From: Variovorax ginsengisoli
Lineage (GTDB): Bacteria > Pseudomonadota > Gammaproteobacteria > Burkholderiales > Burkholderiaceae_C
Reading direction: 5' to 3'
NCBI RefSeq assembly: GCF_006438845.1
Contig: NZ_RCZJ01000003.1
Location: 216,353-280,352 of the forward strand
DNA length: 64,000 nucleotides
Shown here: positions 43,294 through 52,407 of the stretch, in pieces
Layout of the letters: the number at the start of each line of letters is the position of its first letter
Numbering within the stretch: the stretch's first letter is position 1
The notes under the pieces: model-generated
Database searches by the model: none
The model's input: only the letters and a program-made list of their open reading frames with translations
Told to the model about the DNA's origin: nothing
Position numbers and translations under genes: made by a program

Positions 43294-45332
43294 GCATGGG
43301 CCGGCTCTCTGCGTGGCTGCGCCTGAGCGTGGCGCGCGCCGTCGAAGCGCAACCGTCCGGCCGCGCCGCGTCATCCCAACCCGCCGAGCTATCTGACCCC
43401 TCCCACTTCACCGATTCCGCCGAACTGGCGACGCAACCGGTGGTGGTGCGCGGCACCTTGCGGCGCGACCTGCTGCGCCTGGGCATCGGGCCCTGCGCCG
43501 CCGTGGCGCTGGCGCTCACCGCATGGTTCACCCACAGCCGGCTCGACACGCTCGAGGCCGCCTTCGACGCCGAAGGCCAGGCCGCCGCACGGCAGGTGGC
43601 CGCCATGTCCGACCTGAGCCTGTATGCCGGCGACCTGCCCGCGCTGCAGAACGTCGCTGGCGCGGCCCTGCGCAGCGGCCAGGTGACGCGTGTGGAGATC
43701 AGCAACAACGCCGGCGTCTACGTGACGGCCGGCCCGGCAAGCCCCGCCAGTGCGCCGGCCGCGTCGGTGCGTGTCTTCACCGCACCCGTCACGCTGCGCG
43801 AGGCCTCGCGTGCGGCCACCTTCGCGCCGGCCGGCTCCACCGATGGCGCCGCGCCGATCGGCCTGGTGCAGGTGCTGCGCGACACCACGGCCCACACGCG
43901 CGAGCGCACACGGTCGTTGATGACCGGCATCGGCATCGCGTTGATCGCGTTGCTGGCCGCGTGGGCGGCGGTGCGACAGATGGCGCGCGCCGTGGCGCAG
44001 CCGCTGCGCAGCATCTCGCGCACCGTCGCGGCGCTCGAGGCCGGGCGCTTCGAGGCGCGCTGCGAGGTGGTCGGCGACCCTGACGCACCCGCCGCACGAG
44101 ACCGCCACGAACTGGCCGCTCTGGCGAACGACATCAACCGCCTGGCCGAGCGCTTGCAGCGCAATCAGCAGGTCAGCGAGGAGCGGGTGCGCGAGGCTAC
44201 CGCCGTCGCATTGCAGCGCATGGCCGAGGCCGAACAGGCCGCACTGTCGCGTGCGCGCTTTCTGGCGGCTGCGAGCCACGACCTGCGCCAGCCGCTGCAC
44301 GCCATGGGCCTGTTCATCGATGGCCTGCTGCCCACTGCCACGCCGGCCCAACGGCCCGCGGTGCAGCGGCTGCAGGAGAGCACGGGCTTCATGGGCGTGT
44401 TGCTCGACGACCTGCTGGAAATCTCCCGGCTCGACGCGCAGGTGCTGACGCCCGCCATCGCCGGTGTGTCGCTCGCGGCCCTGTTCGACCGGCTCGGTGC
44501 CCAGCACGCGGCGGCCGCCGACGAGGCACAGGTGCGGCTGGTGTGGCGCGACCGTGGCCTGGCCGTGCGCACCGATGCGGCGCTGCTGCTGCGCATCGTC
44601 GGCAATCTGGTCGGCAACGCGATCCGGCATGCGCCGCCCGATGGCTCCGTGCTGGTCATCGCGCGGCGTATCGGCAAAGGGGTGCGCATCGAGGTGCGCG
44701 ACGACGGGGTGGGCATCGCGCCCATCCACCAGGCGCGCATCTTCGAGGAGTTCTACCAGGTGGCCAACACCGAACGAGACCGTCGCCAGGGCTTCGGGCT
44801 GGGCCTGGCGATCTGCGCGCGCATCGCCGCGCTGCTGGGCACGCGCATCACGGTGCGCTCTGCGCTGCAGGCGGGCAGCACCTTCGCGCTGGTGGTGCCG
44901 CACGCGCTGCCCACCGACATCGCGCCGCCGGTGGCTGAACCCATCACCCCATCGGCGCTCACCGGCCTGCGCTGCCTGGTCGTCGACGACGACCCGGCCA
45001 TCCTCGACGGCAGCCGTGTGCTGCTCGCGCAATGGGGTTGCCGGGTCGACACCGTGGCGACCGTGGCGCAGGCGCTCGACCGGCTGGGAGCGCCCGGCGC
45101 GGTCTACGACGCGGTGCTGTGCGACCTGCAACTGGCGGACGCCGAGGACGGCATGGTGGTGATCGAGGCCGCAGCTCGCCTGCAGCCCAGCGCCCTCGCG
45201 GTGCTGGTGTCGGGCGCCACCGGGCCGGAGGTGCTGCAGCGGCTGCGCCGCGGTGGCGTCATGCTGCTCACGAAGCCGGTCGCGCCGGCCAAGCTGCGGG
45301 CGCTGTTGTCGACGCGGCGGCGGGCGGGTTGA
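43290..45332 (+). CDS. Hybrid sensor histidine kinase with C-terminal receiver
   Basis: This 680-residue kinase has membrane segments at about residues 62-80 and 208-228, a periplasmic loop of about 125 residues between them, and a HAMP domain. The H-box is 'AAASHDLRQPLHAMGL' with phospho-His330, the N-box is 'IVGNLVGNAIRHA', and the G boxes are 'DDGVGIAP' and 'GFGLGLAICARI'. The receiver ('LRCLVVDDDPAILDG') has Asp in 'VLCDLQLAD' and Lys in 'LLTKPVA'. The start overlaps the binding-protein stop. Like its paralogue upstream it has no DNA-binding output, so a phosphotransfer partner elsewhere, or the receiver as an internal sink, is implied. Confidence 0.92.
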   Translation: MSMGRLSAWLRLSVARAVEAQPSGRAASSQPAELSDPSHFTDSAELATQPVVVRGTLRRDLLRLGIGPCAAVALALTAWFTHSRLDTLEAAFDAEGQAAARQVAAMSDLSLYAGDLPALQNVAGAALRSGQVTRVEISNNAGVYVTAGPASPASAPAASVRVFTAPVTLREASRAATFAPAGSTDGAAPIGLVQVLRDTTAHTRERTRSLMTGIGIALIALLAAWAAVRQMARAVAQPLRSISRTVAALEAGRFEARCEVVGDPDAPAARDRHELAALANDINRLAERLQRNQQVSEERVREATAVALQRMAEAEQAALSRARFLAAASHDLRQPLHAMGLFIDGLLPTATPAQRPAVQRLQESTGFMGVLLDDLLEISRLDAQVLTPAIAGVSLAALFDRLGAQHAAAADEAQVRLVWRDRGLAVRTDAALLLRIVGNLVGNAIRHAPPDGSVLVIARRIGKGVRIEVRDDGVGIAPIHQARIFEEFYQVANTERDRRQGFGLGLAICARIAALLGTRITVRSALQAGSTFALVVPHALPTDIAPPVAEPITPSALTGLRCLVVDDDPAILDGSRVLLAQWGCRVDTVATVAQALDRLGAPGAVYDAVLCDLQLADAEDGMVVIEAAARLQPSALAVLVSGATGPEVLQRLRRGGVMLLTKPVAPAKLRALLSTRRRAG

Positions 45333-45377
45333 ACGCGTGGGCGCTTCACCTCAAAAAATGGCTGCCCGCTTTGGGCC

Positions 45378-45404
45378 TTGACTCCAAGTGCAGCGCACTC
45401 CGAG
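45378..45404 (+). promoter_or_regulatory. MerR-type operator-like inverted repeat, orphan
   Basis: TTGACT (45378-45383) overlaps the 10-base arm CTCCAAGTGC (45382-45391), which pairs at 8 of 10 positions with GCACTCCGAG (45395-45404) across three bases. A -35 box fused to a dyad is the layout of MerR-family promoters, but no -10 box or rightward gene follows. It lies in the 116-base convergent gap after the second kinase. It could be a remnant operator, or a weak hairpin without function. Confidence 0.3.
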
Positions 45405-45448
45405 GCCGCCGCTGAACGGGGACCTTGCACGGGTCGCGCGTGGCGGGG

Positions 45449-45775
45449 TCACGACGTGGAGAGCGCGTCAAACCACGTCGCATAGGGCGTGTTCTTTACA
45501 AGCCTTCGATTGAGGTCCGGCGCGCCGTCGGTCCACCACACCGCACCGCGCTCCCCGAGCGCGCGCTTTGCGCCGTCGACCCGGGTGCGGGCGTCGCGCA
45601 CGCCGTCGGCGTTTCCGGCACGGCGCTGCACTGCGACGTCACGCCGCGCCGCCATCAGCTCCCCGACGAGCGTCTCGCGCGTCGCGGCCGGGAGCGCCGG
45701 GTTGGACAGGCGCCAGAGACGGCCCCGGACCACGAAATAACGACCATCGGGAGTGTGAGGAAGTGGGGATGCCAT
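45449..45775 (-). CDS. Conserved hypothetical protein
   Basis: This 108-residue soluble protein has the opening 'LPHTPDGRYFVVRGRLWRLS', a charged helical centre and the C-terminal 'ALGERGAVWWTDGAPDLNRR' followed by 'NTPYATWFDAL'. This pattern recurs in an uncharacterised family of small proteobacterial proteins (recalled, not searched). There is no signal or membrane segment. The ATG at 45775 is preferred over a TTG nine bases upstream. It is convergent with the second hybrid kinase and is the only gene in its transcription unit that can be recognised. Confidence 0.75.
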   Translation of the reverse strand: MASPLPHTPDGRYFVVRGRLWRLSNPALPAATRETLVGELMAARRDVAVQRRAGNADGVRDARTRVDGAKRALGERGAVWWTDGAPDLNRRLVKNTPYATWFDALSTS

Positions 45776-45851
45776 GCAGTGCAATGAAGATCGAGCGAAG
45801 CCGCGTCGCGGCGATCAGTGTCTGGTACCGGCCGTTGCCGCCGACAACGCG

Positions 45852-46057
45852 TCACATGCCCTCGGAGATAGAACGATCCAGCGCGGCCTCCAGCGCAGCA
45901 AGCGACCAGGCGTGCGTGACAGGCTCGAAAGGAATCTTGTCGTTCGTCGTGTCACGGATCTGCGGCGCAAGCACCCAATGGGTGTTTCTCGCGTCCCACG
46001 GTTCTACCTGTAGCTCGAACCCTCCGTCCGTCGATGAAGATTGATGGGGCGGAGTGA
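45852..46057 (-). pseudogene. Possible fragment of an unrecognised gene
   Basis: Below the PPOX-family stop an open frame encodes about 60 residues that look protein-like ('GGFELQVEPWDARNTHWVLA', 'VTHAWSLAALEAALDRSISE') and ends at TGA 45852. No start codon or ribosome-binding site is found before it; the frame simply runs out of the upstream gene in another phase. Third-position GC is lower than in the flanking genes. It may be a decayed gene end or chance. No family is recognised. Confidence 0.25.
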
Positions 46058-46708
46058 TCAGTAAAAGCCAACCCGGCGGCGGTAGCGCTCGGCACGCTCC
46101 TTGTCGTACGAGTCGGCATCGAACTGCTCGCCCTGGATGGCGCGGAAGACCTGGCCACCTGTTGGCATCGTCGTCGGGTCCAGAAAACGTTCCGGATCCC
46201 ACAGGTTGGAGCGCAGGAACGCCTTCGAACACTGCGTGTACGCCTCGTCGATGTCGACAACGACGCCAAGCAGCGGCCGCTTGCCATCCACGGCGCAGGG
46301 AATGAGCAAATCTGCATCGACCGTGATTTCGGCATGACCGTTCACACGAAGGGTATCCGTGACACCCGGCACGATGAAGAGCAGGCCTGTTCGTGGGTTC
46401 GCCAATATGTTGCGCAGTGAATCTGCAAGCCGATTGCCGGGGCGCTCCGGAATGAGCAAGGTGCGATCGTCAAGAATGCGGACGAACCCTGCCGGATCAC
46501 CTCGCGGACTGAGGTCGCAGTTCCCGGAGCCGTCGCTCGTGGCAACGCAAACGAGCGGCGAGCGCTCAATGAACATGCGGGTCATCGCGTTGAGTCGGTT
46601 GCTCACTTTTGCACGCGTGAGCTCGGCGGGTTCGCCGATCAGGGCGCGCAGTTCCGCCTCCGTCTTGATGACCTGGGAAGAGGAACGACGCATGGAGGGT
46701 TGGGTCAT
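46058..46708 (-). CDS. FMN-dependent PPOX-type flavoprotein (pyridoxamine-phosphate-oxidase-like)
   Basis: This 216-residue split-barrel flavin protein is of the PPOX class: 'SPLVCVATSDGSGNCDLSPR', 'PERPGNRLADSLRNILANPR', 'GLLFIVPGVTDTLRVNGHAE' and, near the end, 'CSKAFLRSNLWDPERF'. It resembles the MSMEG_1061/DR_2398-like subgroup of probable FMN-dependent enzymes; the substrate is unknown. The start at ATG 46708 gives MTQPSMRR; an upstream ATG at 46759 is possible. The gene is visibly less GC-rich than its neighbours, hinting at a different origin. Confidence 0.87.
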   Translation of the reverse strand: MTQPSMRRSSSQVIKTEAELRALIGEPAELTRAKVSNRLNAMTRMFIERSPLVCVATSDGSGNCDLSPRGDPAGFVRILDDRTLLIPERPGNRLADSLRNILANPRTGLLFIVPGVTDTLRVNGHAEITVDADLLIPCAVDGKRPLLGVVVDIDEAYTQCSKAFLRSNLWDPERFLDPTTMPTGGQVFRAIQGEQFDADSYDKERAERYRRRVGFY

Positions 46709-46945
46709 CTTTTCACTGGCAAACTGGAAAGCTTCATTGTGGCCGCGCCGCTGCAACATGGAAACTTCACTCGGTACGATTCAGGCGATGGAGATCGGCT
46801 GACATCCATCGCCACTCGTGGGACCAGCGTTGCTGTTCGTTGAATTGGTTGGTCACATCACCCGCACAAGAAGCAAGCGGCAGAATTGATCGTGCCGCCC
46901 GCGCCAATCCGTCGAGGCCGCGACCCGTTTTCTTCAAGGACGTCC

Positions 46946-47650
46946 ATGACCGATCTCACCGCATTCCCCATCACCCAGAAATGGCCCGCGCAAGACGCCG
47001 ATCGCCTGCAGCTCTACTCGTTGCCCACGCCCAACGGCGTGAAGGTGTCGATCCTGCTGGAAGAACTGGGCCTGCCGTATGAGCCGCACCTGGTGAGCTT
47101 CGAGTCGCAGGATCAGCTGTCGCCCGCCTTCATGTCTCTCAATCCGAACAACAAGATCCCGGCCATCCTCGACCCGCACGGCCCCGGCGACAAGCCACTG
47201 GCGCTGTTCGAGTCCGGCGCCATCCTGGTGTATCTGGCCGAGAAGACGGGCCGCTTCATTCCGCAGGATGCCGCCGGCCGCTACGAGTGCCTGCAGTGGG
47301 TGATGTTCCAGATGGGCGGCATCGGCCCGATGTTCGGCCAGCTCGGTTTCTTCCACAAATTCGCCGGCAAGGACTACGAGGACAAGCGGCCGCGCGACCG
47401 CTACGTGGCCGAATCCAAGCGGCTCCTCGGCGTGCTCGAAGGACGGCTGGCCGGTCGCGCCTGGCTCATGGGTGACGACTACAGCATCGCCGACATCGCC
47501 ATTTTCCCGTGGGTGCGCAACCTCGTCGGCTTCTACGAAGCGCGCGAACTGGTCGGCTTCGACGATTTTCCGAACGTGAATCGCGTGCTGGCCACTTTCG
47601 TGGCGCGGCCAGCGGTCGTCGCAGGCCTCGGCATTCCGGCGCGCGGCTGA
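46946..47650 (+). CDS. Glutathione S-transferase, YghU/YfcG-like (nu class)
   Basis: This 234-residue protein has an N-terminal thioredoxin fold with 'SLPTPNGVKVSILLEELGLP' (the TPNG active-site loop), 'NPNNKIPAI' and 'LFESGAILVYLAEKTGRF', then an all-helical domain with 'LQWVMFQMGGIGPMFGQLGF' and 'YSIADIAIFPWVRN'. These marks match nu-class bacterial GSTs, which act as disulfide-bond oxidoreductases or peroxidases using glutathione. ATG 46946 has AAGGA six bases upstream; the longer reading from 46886 lacks support. It is convergent with tpsA. Confidence 0.92.
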   Translation: MTDLTAFPITQKWPAQDADRLQLYSLPTPNGVKVSILLEELGLPYEPHLVSFESQDQLSPAFMSLNPNNKIPAILDPHGPGDKPLALFESGAILVYLAEKTGRFIPQDAAGRYECLQWVMFQMGGIGPMFGQLGFFHKFAGKDYEDKRPRDRYVAESKRLLGVLEGRLAGRAWLMGDDYSIADIAIFPWVRNLVGFYEARELVGFDDFPNVNRVLATFVARPAVVAGLGIPARG

Positions 47651-47666
47651 AAGCCTCCGCAGGGTT

Positions 47667-50600
47667 TCAGAAGTCGGCGCAGCCGTTGCGCCGTTCGGTG
47701 TCCACGCAGTTCGTGAGGTTCGGGCGCGAGCGCACGCGCGACCATTCGCGCGCCAGCACGTCGCCGCCCTGCCGCGCACCGTCGCCCTGCAGCGGGCCGG
47801 TGGCGAAGCACATCGGCGCTGCGCCGATGTTGCGGTCGTAGAGCCAGGTGGTGGGCAGCTCGCGCAGCACATCGGGCCGCGACTGCGCAACGTCGAGTTG
47901 GAGCGGTGACCTTCCGATGGTGAGCGAGCCCGGAACGACATTCACTGCATAGCCTTCTGCGGAGCTGAAGTTGCCGTTGACCGCGTAGGTGCCGGGCGGG
48001 CTCACGCGGCCTGCCGCCGTGCTTTGCGTGCCGCTGATCCCGGCGCCCGTGTCGCCGAGGACGAGTCCCGACAGGGTGTAGCCCACCTCGGGCGGCGAGG
48101 TACCCCACAGGTAGCTCGCACTGCCGAGCGTGACCGTCGCGACCGGCTGCTGCGTGTAGATGAAGTGGTTGTCCGCAGCGGGCACCGTCACGCCACAGAA
48201 CCCGCCGTAGGTGCAGTTGTAGACGTTGGGGAAGACGCCGGACCCGGCCAACCCGCCGCGGCTTTCACCCTCCCAGGTACGCGCCCAGATTCGCCAGGTG
48301 GCGCCCGAGATGCGGTAGGCGCCAGCATTCTGAAAACGCTCGGCCGCGACGAGGTCGGTCGTCGTCGTGCCGGTCACGTCTGCCCCCAGCGTGAGGTCCT
48401 GCGCTAAGGTGCGCACCCGCACGGTGTCGGCGGCGATGCCGCTCGCGGCCAGCGAATCGAAAGCGTTCGAGACGCTGAGGTTGCCGATAGCGAGTGCATT
48501 CGCATCGGCGAAGTCGAAACGCCCCATCGCACTGCCGGCGATCGTGCCCACCGTGTTGGCGGGACTTGTCAGCAGCACGTCCCCCGCCCTGCCGCGCGCG
48601 AGCAACGTCGTCGCGGCGATCGCGCTGTCGCCATCGGTCGACTGCAGCACGCTGCCGCCTGCGTCGAGCACCATGTCGGTGGCCGAGACGGGCGCAGCGA
48701 TACGGATATCGCCGCCTTCCTGCGTGCGCAGGAAGGCGGTGCTCGTCGCCACCAAGGGCGCAACGACATTCAATGTGCCTGCCGCCGTCTCGACGCGAAC
48801 GTCCGCGGCACGGATGCCGGCGCCTGTCAGCGGCTGCTGCGGGTCGGCAACGCTCACGCTGCCGATGTCGAGCGCTGCGAGGTTGAGGTAGTCGAAGCGA
48901 CCGGCGGCGCTGCCTGCCAGCGCGCCCACGCGGTTGCCGCTGCCCACCAGCGAGACATCGCCATCGGTGGCCACGGCGAGCAGGCGCGATGCGGTCACGC
49001 TGCCGAGCCCGCCGACGCTGCCGCCCAGCAGCGCAAGGTCCGTGGCGACGACCGGCGCATCGACGACCAGCACGCCCCCCGAGCCGGCCTCCAACAGCGC
49101 TGTGCTCTGCGCCGTCACGCCGGACGAGACGGCCAGATCGCCGGTCACGGTGCGCACCCGCACCGATTCGGCTTCGATACCGTCGAGCAGCGCCGGCTTG
49201 AGCGGGTCGCCGCTGTTCACGCTGCCGATGGAAAGATCGCTCGCGTTCAGATAGTCGAAGCGCCCGGCTGCGCGGCCCGCCAGGATGCCCACGCTGTTGG
49301 CAGCGTTGAGCAGGCTCACCGCGCCGGTCGTGGCGGTGGCCGCCAGTCCGTCGGCGGTGATCGCCGCATCCGCGCCGGTGGCCTGCGTCACCGACCCTGC
49401 GGCGGCCAGCACCACGTTCGGTGCCGCAACCCTCCCGGATTCGAGCACGACATCGCCGGCCTGGCTCTCCAGCACCGCGCTCGCAAGGCCGGTCACGTTG
49501 GCGCCGACACGCACGTCGCCGCTCGTCGCCGTGAGCGCCACTGCGTTCCCTAGCACCCCCGTTCCGATCGCCTGAACGCCCTGCGCGTTGCGGAAGCTCA
49601 CGCCGCCCGTGGTGATTGTCCCGTTGTTGTTCAGGTCGAAGCGGCCCGTCGCACTGCCTGCGACGGTGCCGATCTGGTTGTTGGCGTTGCCGAGCGAAAC
49701 GCTGCCGTTGCTGGCCGACGCGAACAGCGACGTGGCCGTGATGCCCGCCGTCTGCGTCACGCCCGCGCCGGAAAGCAGCGCGACGGTGGGCGCAGCCAGT
49801 GCGGCGTTGACGAAGACGCCGCCGAGCGTGCCGGTCTGGAAGGTGAGGTTCGACGTCGAGTTGAGGGCCGACAGCAGCCGCACGTCGCCGCCGCCCTGGC
49901 TGCCGAAGACCAGGTTCGGTGCCGAGAGCAACGCGAGCTCTGCCGTGGTCAGCGCGATCGCACCGCCCGTCCCGCCCAGGTGGATGTCGAAGTTCCCGCT
50001 GTCCGACGGGCCGGCCGCACCCACGGCGCCCACCCGCACGTTGATGCTGCCGGCCTGGCTTCGCACAGGCCCTGCGATGTCGAGCCCGCTGACACCGAAC
50101 CCGGCACTGCTCGCACGCAGCGTGACGTCGCCCTGGTTCGCGACGATCTGCGCCTGCTGCGCCGGCGATACGCCCTCGGTGATCACGATGCCTGCCGCGG
50201 TGCTGCCGCCAATGACGGCACCGCCCGTCACCTCGATGTCGCCGGCACCGGTGCTCTCGAGCCTCGCGCCGTTGCGCAGGGCCACGCCGATAGCGGGAAT
50301 CGGTCCGCCCGGCGAGGGATTCGTGGTTGCAAAGCCGCGCCCTGCCACAGCGATGTTGCCGCCGACGGTGCTGACAGACGTGCCGTCGAGGTCCACGCCG
50401 AAGGTCTGGGCTGTCGGAACATCGGGATCGGCAATACGCGCCACGGCGATGATGTTGGCGTAGTTTTCCCGGCCGTCACCGGAGATGCTCACGTCGCCGC
50501 TCGTGGTGGCGATAGCACCGCCCAGGATCCGCACGCCGGTGCCGCCGGCTGCGGCCGCGGTGCGTTGGCCCGAACTGATGCTCACATTGCCCGCCCCGGT

Positions 50601-52406
50601 CGTGATCGTGCTGTTGTTCAGGTTCACCGCCACGGCCTGGTTCACCCCGCTCGCCTGGCCGACCGTCGCGATGTTCACCGCGCCGCCGCCCGAGCCGAAC
50701 AGGCCCAGCGTGTTGATGCTCGCACCGCTGAGCGCGATGCTGCTCTCGGCGCCGGTGGCTTGCATCGTCACGCGGCCGCCCAGCGTCTGCAAGGTGCCGG
50801 TGAAGTTGATCTGACCGAACCCGCCCACCACGTTGTCGGCGTTCGCGATGAAGTCCACGTTCAGCGCGCCGCTGCCGGTGGAACGTATGACCGGCGCCAC
50901 GGCCGCGGTATTCGATTCGATCCTCTGCGTCGCTTCGAAGCGCAGCGTGCGCGCGGCAGCGCCGGTGTAGTTGACGTTCACGCCCGATCCGAAAGTGATG
51001 TCGCCCGCCTGCGACCCCGCACCGGCGGTGCTGATCGTGAGATTGCTGGTGTTCAGCGCGGCCACGATCCCGCTGTCGTAGAAGGTGTTCGCGGCAGCAC
51101 CAGAGCCAGCTGCGATACGGACGTCGACAGGGTCCAGCAGCCATTCGCCGACAGCGCCCGCTGCCGCACGCGTGTCAACCGTCAGTCCGCTCACGTCAAA
51201 GCTGCGCCCCGAAGTCTCCACGAAGCCACCATCGCCCTGCAACGCACCACCGCGCGAAGAGAGTTCGCCGTGTGCCTCGATCAGGCTGTCGCCCAACGCG
51301 ACGATGCGCCCGCCATGGCCGGTCTGCCCTGCATCGGCGCGCATCGCGGAGCCTTGAGCCAATGTGGTCGTGCCGCTCGCGTGCACGCGAATGTCGCCAC
51401 CACCTCCCGCGCCGCTGGCATCGACCACGGCACCGCCGCCGATGCGGATGCCGGCGCCGTCGACCGCCACCCGGCCACCCGACAGACCGGGTTGCGCGCC
51501 AGTGGCGTCCAGCACGCCGGCCACATCCACGTCGCCGGCGCTACCGCCCAGCACGATCTCGCCATGGCGCGTGCTCACCGACTGCGCCCGCACCGTGCCC
51601 TGCTGGTTGATCACCATCCGGCCGGGCGCGTTGCCGTCGGCCAGCAGCACCACGCGGCCGCCGTCGGCAGAGACTGCGGCACCGACGGCGTTTTCCACCA
51701 AGGCGCGCGTGGCCTTCGCATCGGCAGCGACACGAAAGGTCATCAAGCCGTCGCCTGCCGGATCGATGCTGATCTGGCGTCCCGACACCAGGCCGACGGT
51801 GCCGCCGGCGGCATGAATCTCGCCTTCGTTGCGCACCGTTTCGGCGAGCAGTGCCACCATGCCACCGGGCCCTGCCTGAATCTTTCCGGCATTGACCACC
51901 GACGCCACGTTGCCGTCGGCACGCTCGAAGACCAGGTTGCCGCTCATGAAGTTGCCGTTGCCGATGTCGAGCGTCGACGCGACCATCCCGCCGACGCTCA
52001 CCGATGCCGTGCGGCCGAACATCACGCCGTTCGGATTGACCAGGAACACCTGTCCGTTCGCCTTCAACGTGCCCGCGATGCTCGACAGCTCGTTGCCCAC
52101 CACCCGGTTGAGCAGCACGCTGCCCGCGCCGGGCTGCGCGATGTTGACCGTGCCGCCCGAGCCGATCGAGAAGCTGTCCCACTGGGCGATGGCGCGCCCG
52201 GTGCTCTGCTGCACGTTGAGCGTGGCCGCGTTGGGCTGCACCACGCTCACGCCGCCGGCGATCTGACGAAAGCCGGTCGGCAGCGTCTGCGCGAGAGCGG
52301 GCGTCAGGCCGAGGCAGGCCATGGCCAGCACGAGCGGCCGCAGGGCCGGACGACGTCGCGCGCTCGATGACAGTCGGCGTGCAGTAAGAACAGGCATGGA
52401 CGTCAT
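47667..52406 (-). CDS. TpsA filamentous-haemagglutinin-like exoprotein
   Basis: This is a 1579-residue secreted protein. After a long signal peptide ('LVLAMACLGLTPALA', cleavage near residue 40) comes the two-partner-secretion domain ('LPTGFRQIAGGVSVVQPNAA', 'WDSFSIGSGGTVNI', 'NPNGVMFGRTASVSVGGMVA'), then beta-helix sequence and four repeats of about 121-127 residues, each with a 'GRFD' core at residues 921, 1048, 1169 and 1295. The C-terminal part holds an MBG-like segment ('VGYTLSGLVLGDTGAGIS') and five cysteines. It is exported through TpsB, whose gene ends one base upstream. An adhesin or CHAT substrate role is inferred. ATG 52406 follows AAGG at nine bases. Confidence 0.92.
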   Translation of the reverse strand: MTSMPVLTARRLSSSARRRPALRPLVLAMACLGLTPALAQTLPTGFRQIAGGVSVVQPNAATLNVQQSTGRAIAQWDSFSIGSGGTVNIAQPGAGSVLLNRVVGNELSSIAGTLKANGQVFLVNPNGVMFGRTASVSVGGMVASTLDIGNGNFMSGNLVFERADGNVASVVNAGKIQAGPGGMVALLAETVRNEGEIHAAGGTVGLVSGRQISIDPAGDGLMTFRVAADAKATRALVENAVGAAVSADGGRVVLLADGNAPGRMVINQQGTVRAQSVSTRHGEIVLGGSAGDVDVAGVLDATGAQPGLSGGRVAVDGAGIRIGGGAVVDASGAGGGGDIRVHASGTTTLAQGSAMRADAGQTGHGGRIVALGDSLIEAHGELSSRGGALQGDGGFVETSGRSFDVSGLTVDTRAAAGAVGEWLLDPVDVRIAAGSGAAANTFYDSGIVAALNTSNLTISTAGAGSQAGDITFGSGVNVNYTGAAARTLRFEATQRIESNTAAVAPVIRSTGSGALNVDFIANADNVVGGFGQINFTGTLQTLGGRVTMQATGAESSIALSGASINTLGLFGSGGGAVNIATVGQASGVNQAVAVNLNNSTITTGAGNVSISSGQRTAAAAGGTGVRILGGAIATTSGDVSISGDGRENYANIIAVARIADPDVPTAQTFGVDLDGTSVSTVGGNIAVAGRGFATTNPSPGGPIPAIGVALRNGARLESTGAGDIEVTGGAVIGGSTAAGIVITEGVSPAQQAQIVANQGDVTLRASSAGFGVSGLDIAGPVRSQAGSINVRVGAVGAAGPSDSGNFDIHLGGTGGAIALTTAELALLSAPNLVFGSQGGGDVRLLSALNSTSNLTFQTGTLGGVFVNAALAAPTVALLSGAGVTQTAGITATSLFASASNGSVSLGNANNQIGTVAGSATGRFDLNNNGTITTGGVSFRNAQGVQAIGTGVLGNAVALTATSGDVRVGANVTGLASAVLESQAGDVVLESGRVAAPNVVLAAAGSVTQATGADAAITADGLAATATTGAVSLLNAANSVGILAGRAAGRFDYLNASDLSIGSVNSGDPLKPALLDGIEAESVRVRTVTGDLAVSSGVTAQSTALLEAGSGGVLVVDAPVVATDLALLGGSVGGLGSVTASRLLAVATDGDVSLVGSGNRVGALAGSAAGRFDYLNLAALDIGSVSVADPQQPLTGAGIRAADVRVETAAGTLNVVAPLVATSTAFLRTQEGGDIRIAAPVSATDMVLDAGGSVLQSTDGDSAIAATTLLARGRAGDVLLTSPANTVGTIAGSAMGRFDFADANALAIGNLSVSNAFDSLAASGIAADTVRVRTLAQDLTLGADVTGTTTTDLVAAERFQNAGAYRISGATWRIWARTWEGESRGGLAGSGVFPNVYNCTYGGFCGVTVPAADNHFIYTQQPVATVTLGSASYLWGTSPPEVGYTLSGLVLGDTGAGISGTQSTAAGRVSPPGTYAVNGNFSSAEGYAVNVVPGSLTIGRSPLQLDVAQSRPDVLRELPTTWLYDRNIGAAPMCFATGPLQGDGARQGGDVLAREWSRVRSRPNLTNCVDTERRNGCADF

Positions 52407-52407
52407 C

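Noticed and set aside
45785..46057. A tRNA or other RNA gene in the less GC-rich gap
   Set aside because: No cloverleaf, CCA end or conserved TPsiC-like string could be found by eye.
45852..46232. A 126-residue minus-strand ORF as an intact gene
   Set aside because: Its first half is a shadow of the PPOX gene; only the last ~60 residues look coding and they lack a start.
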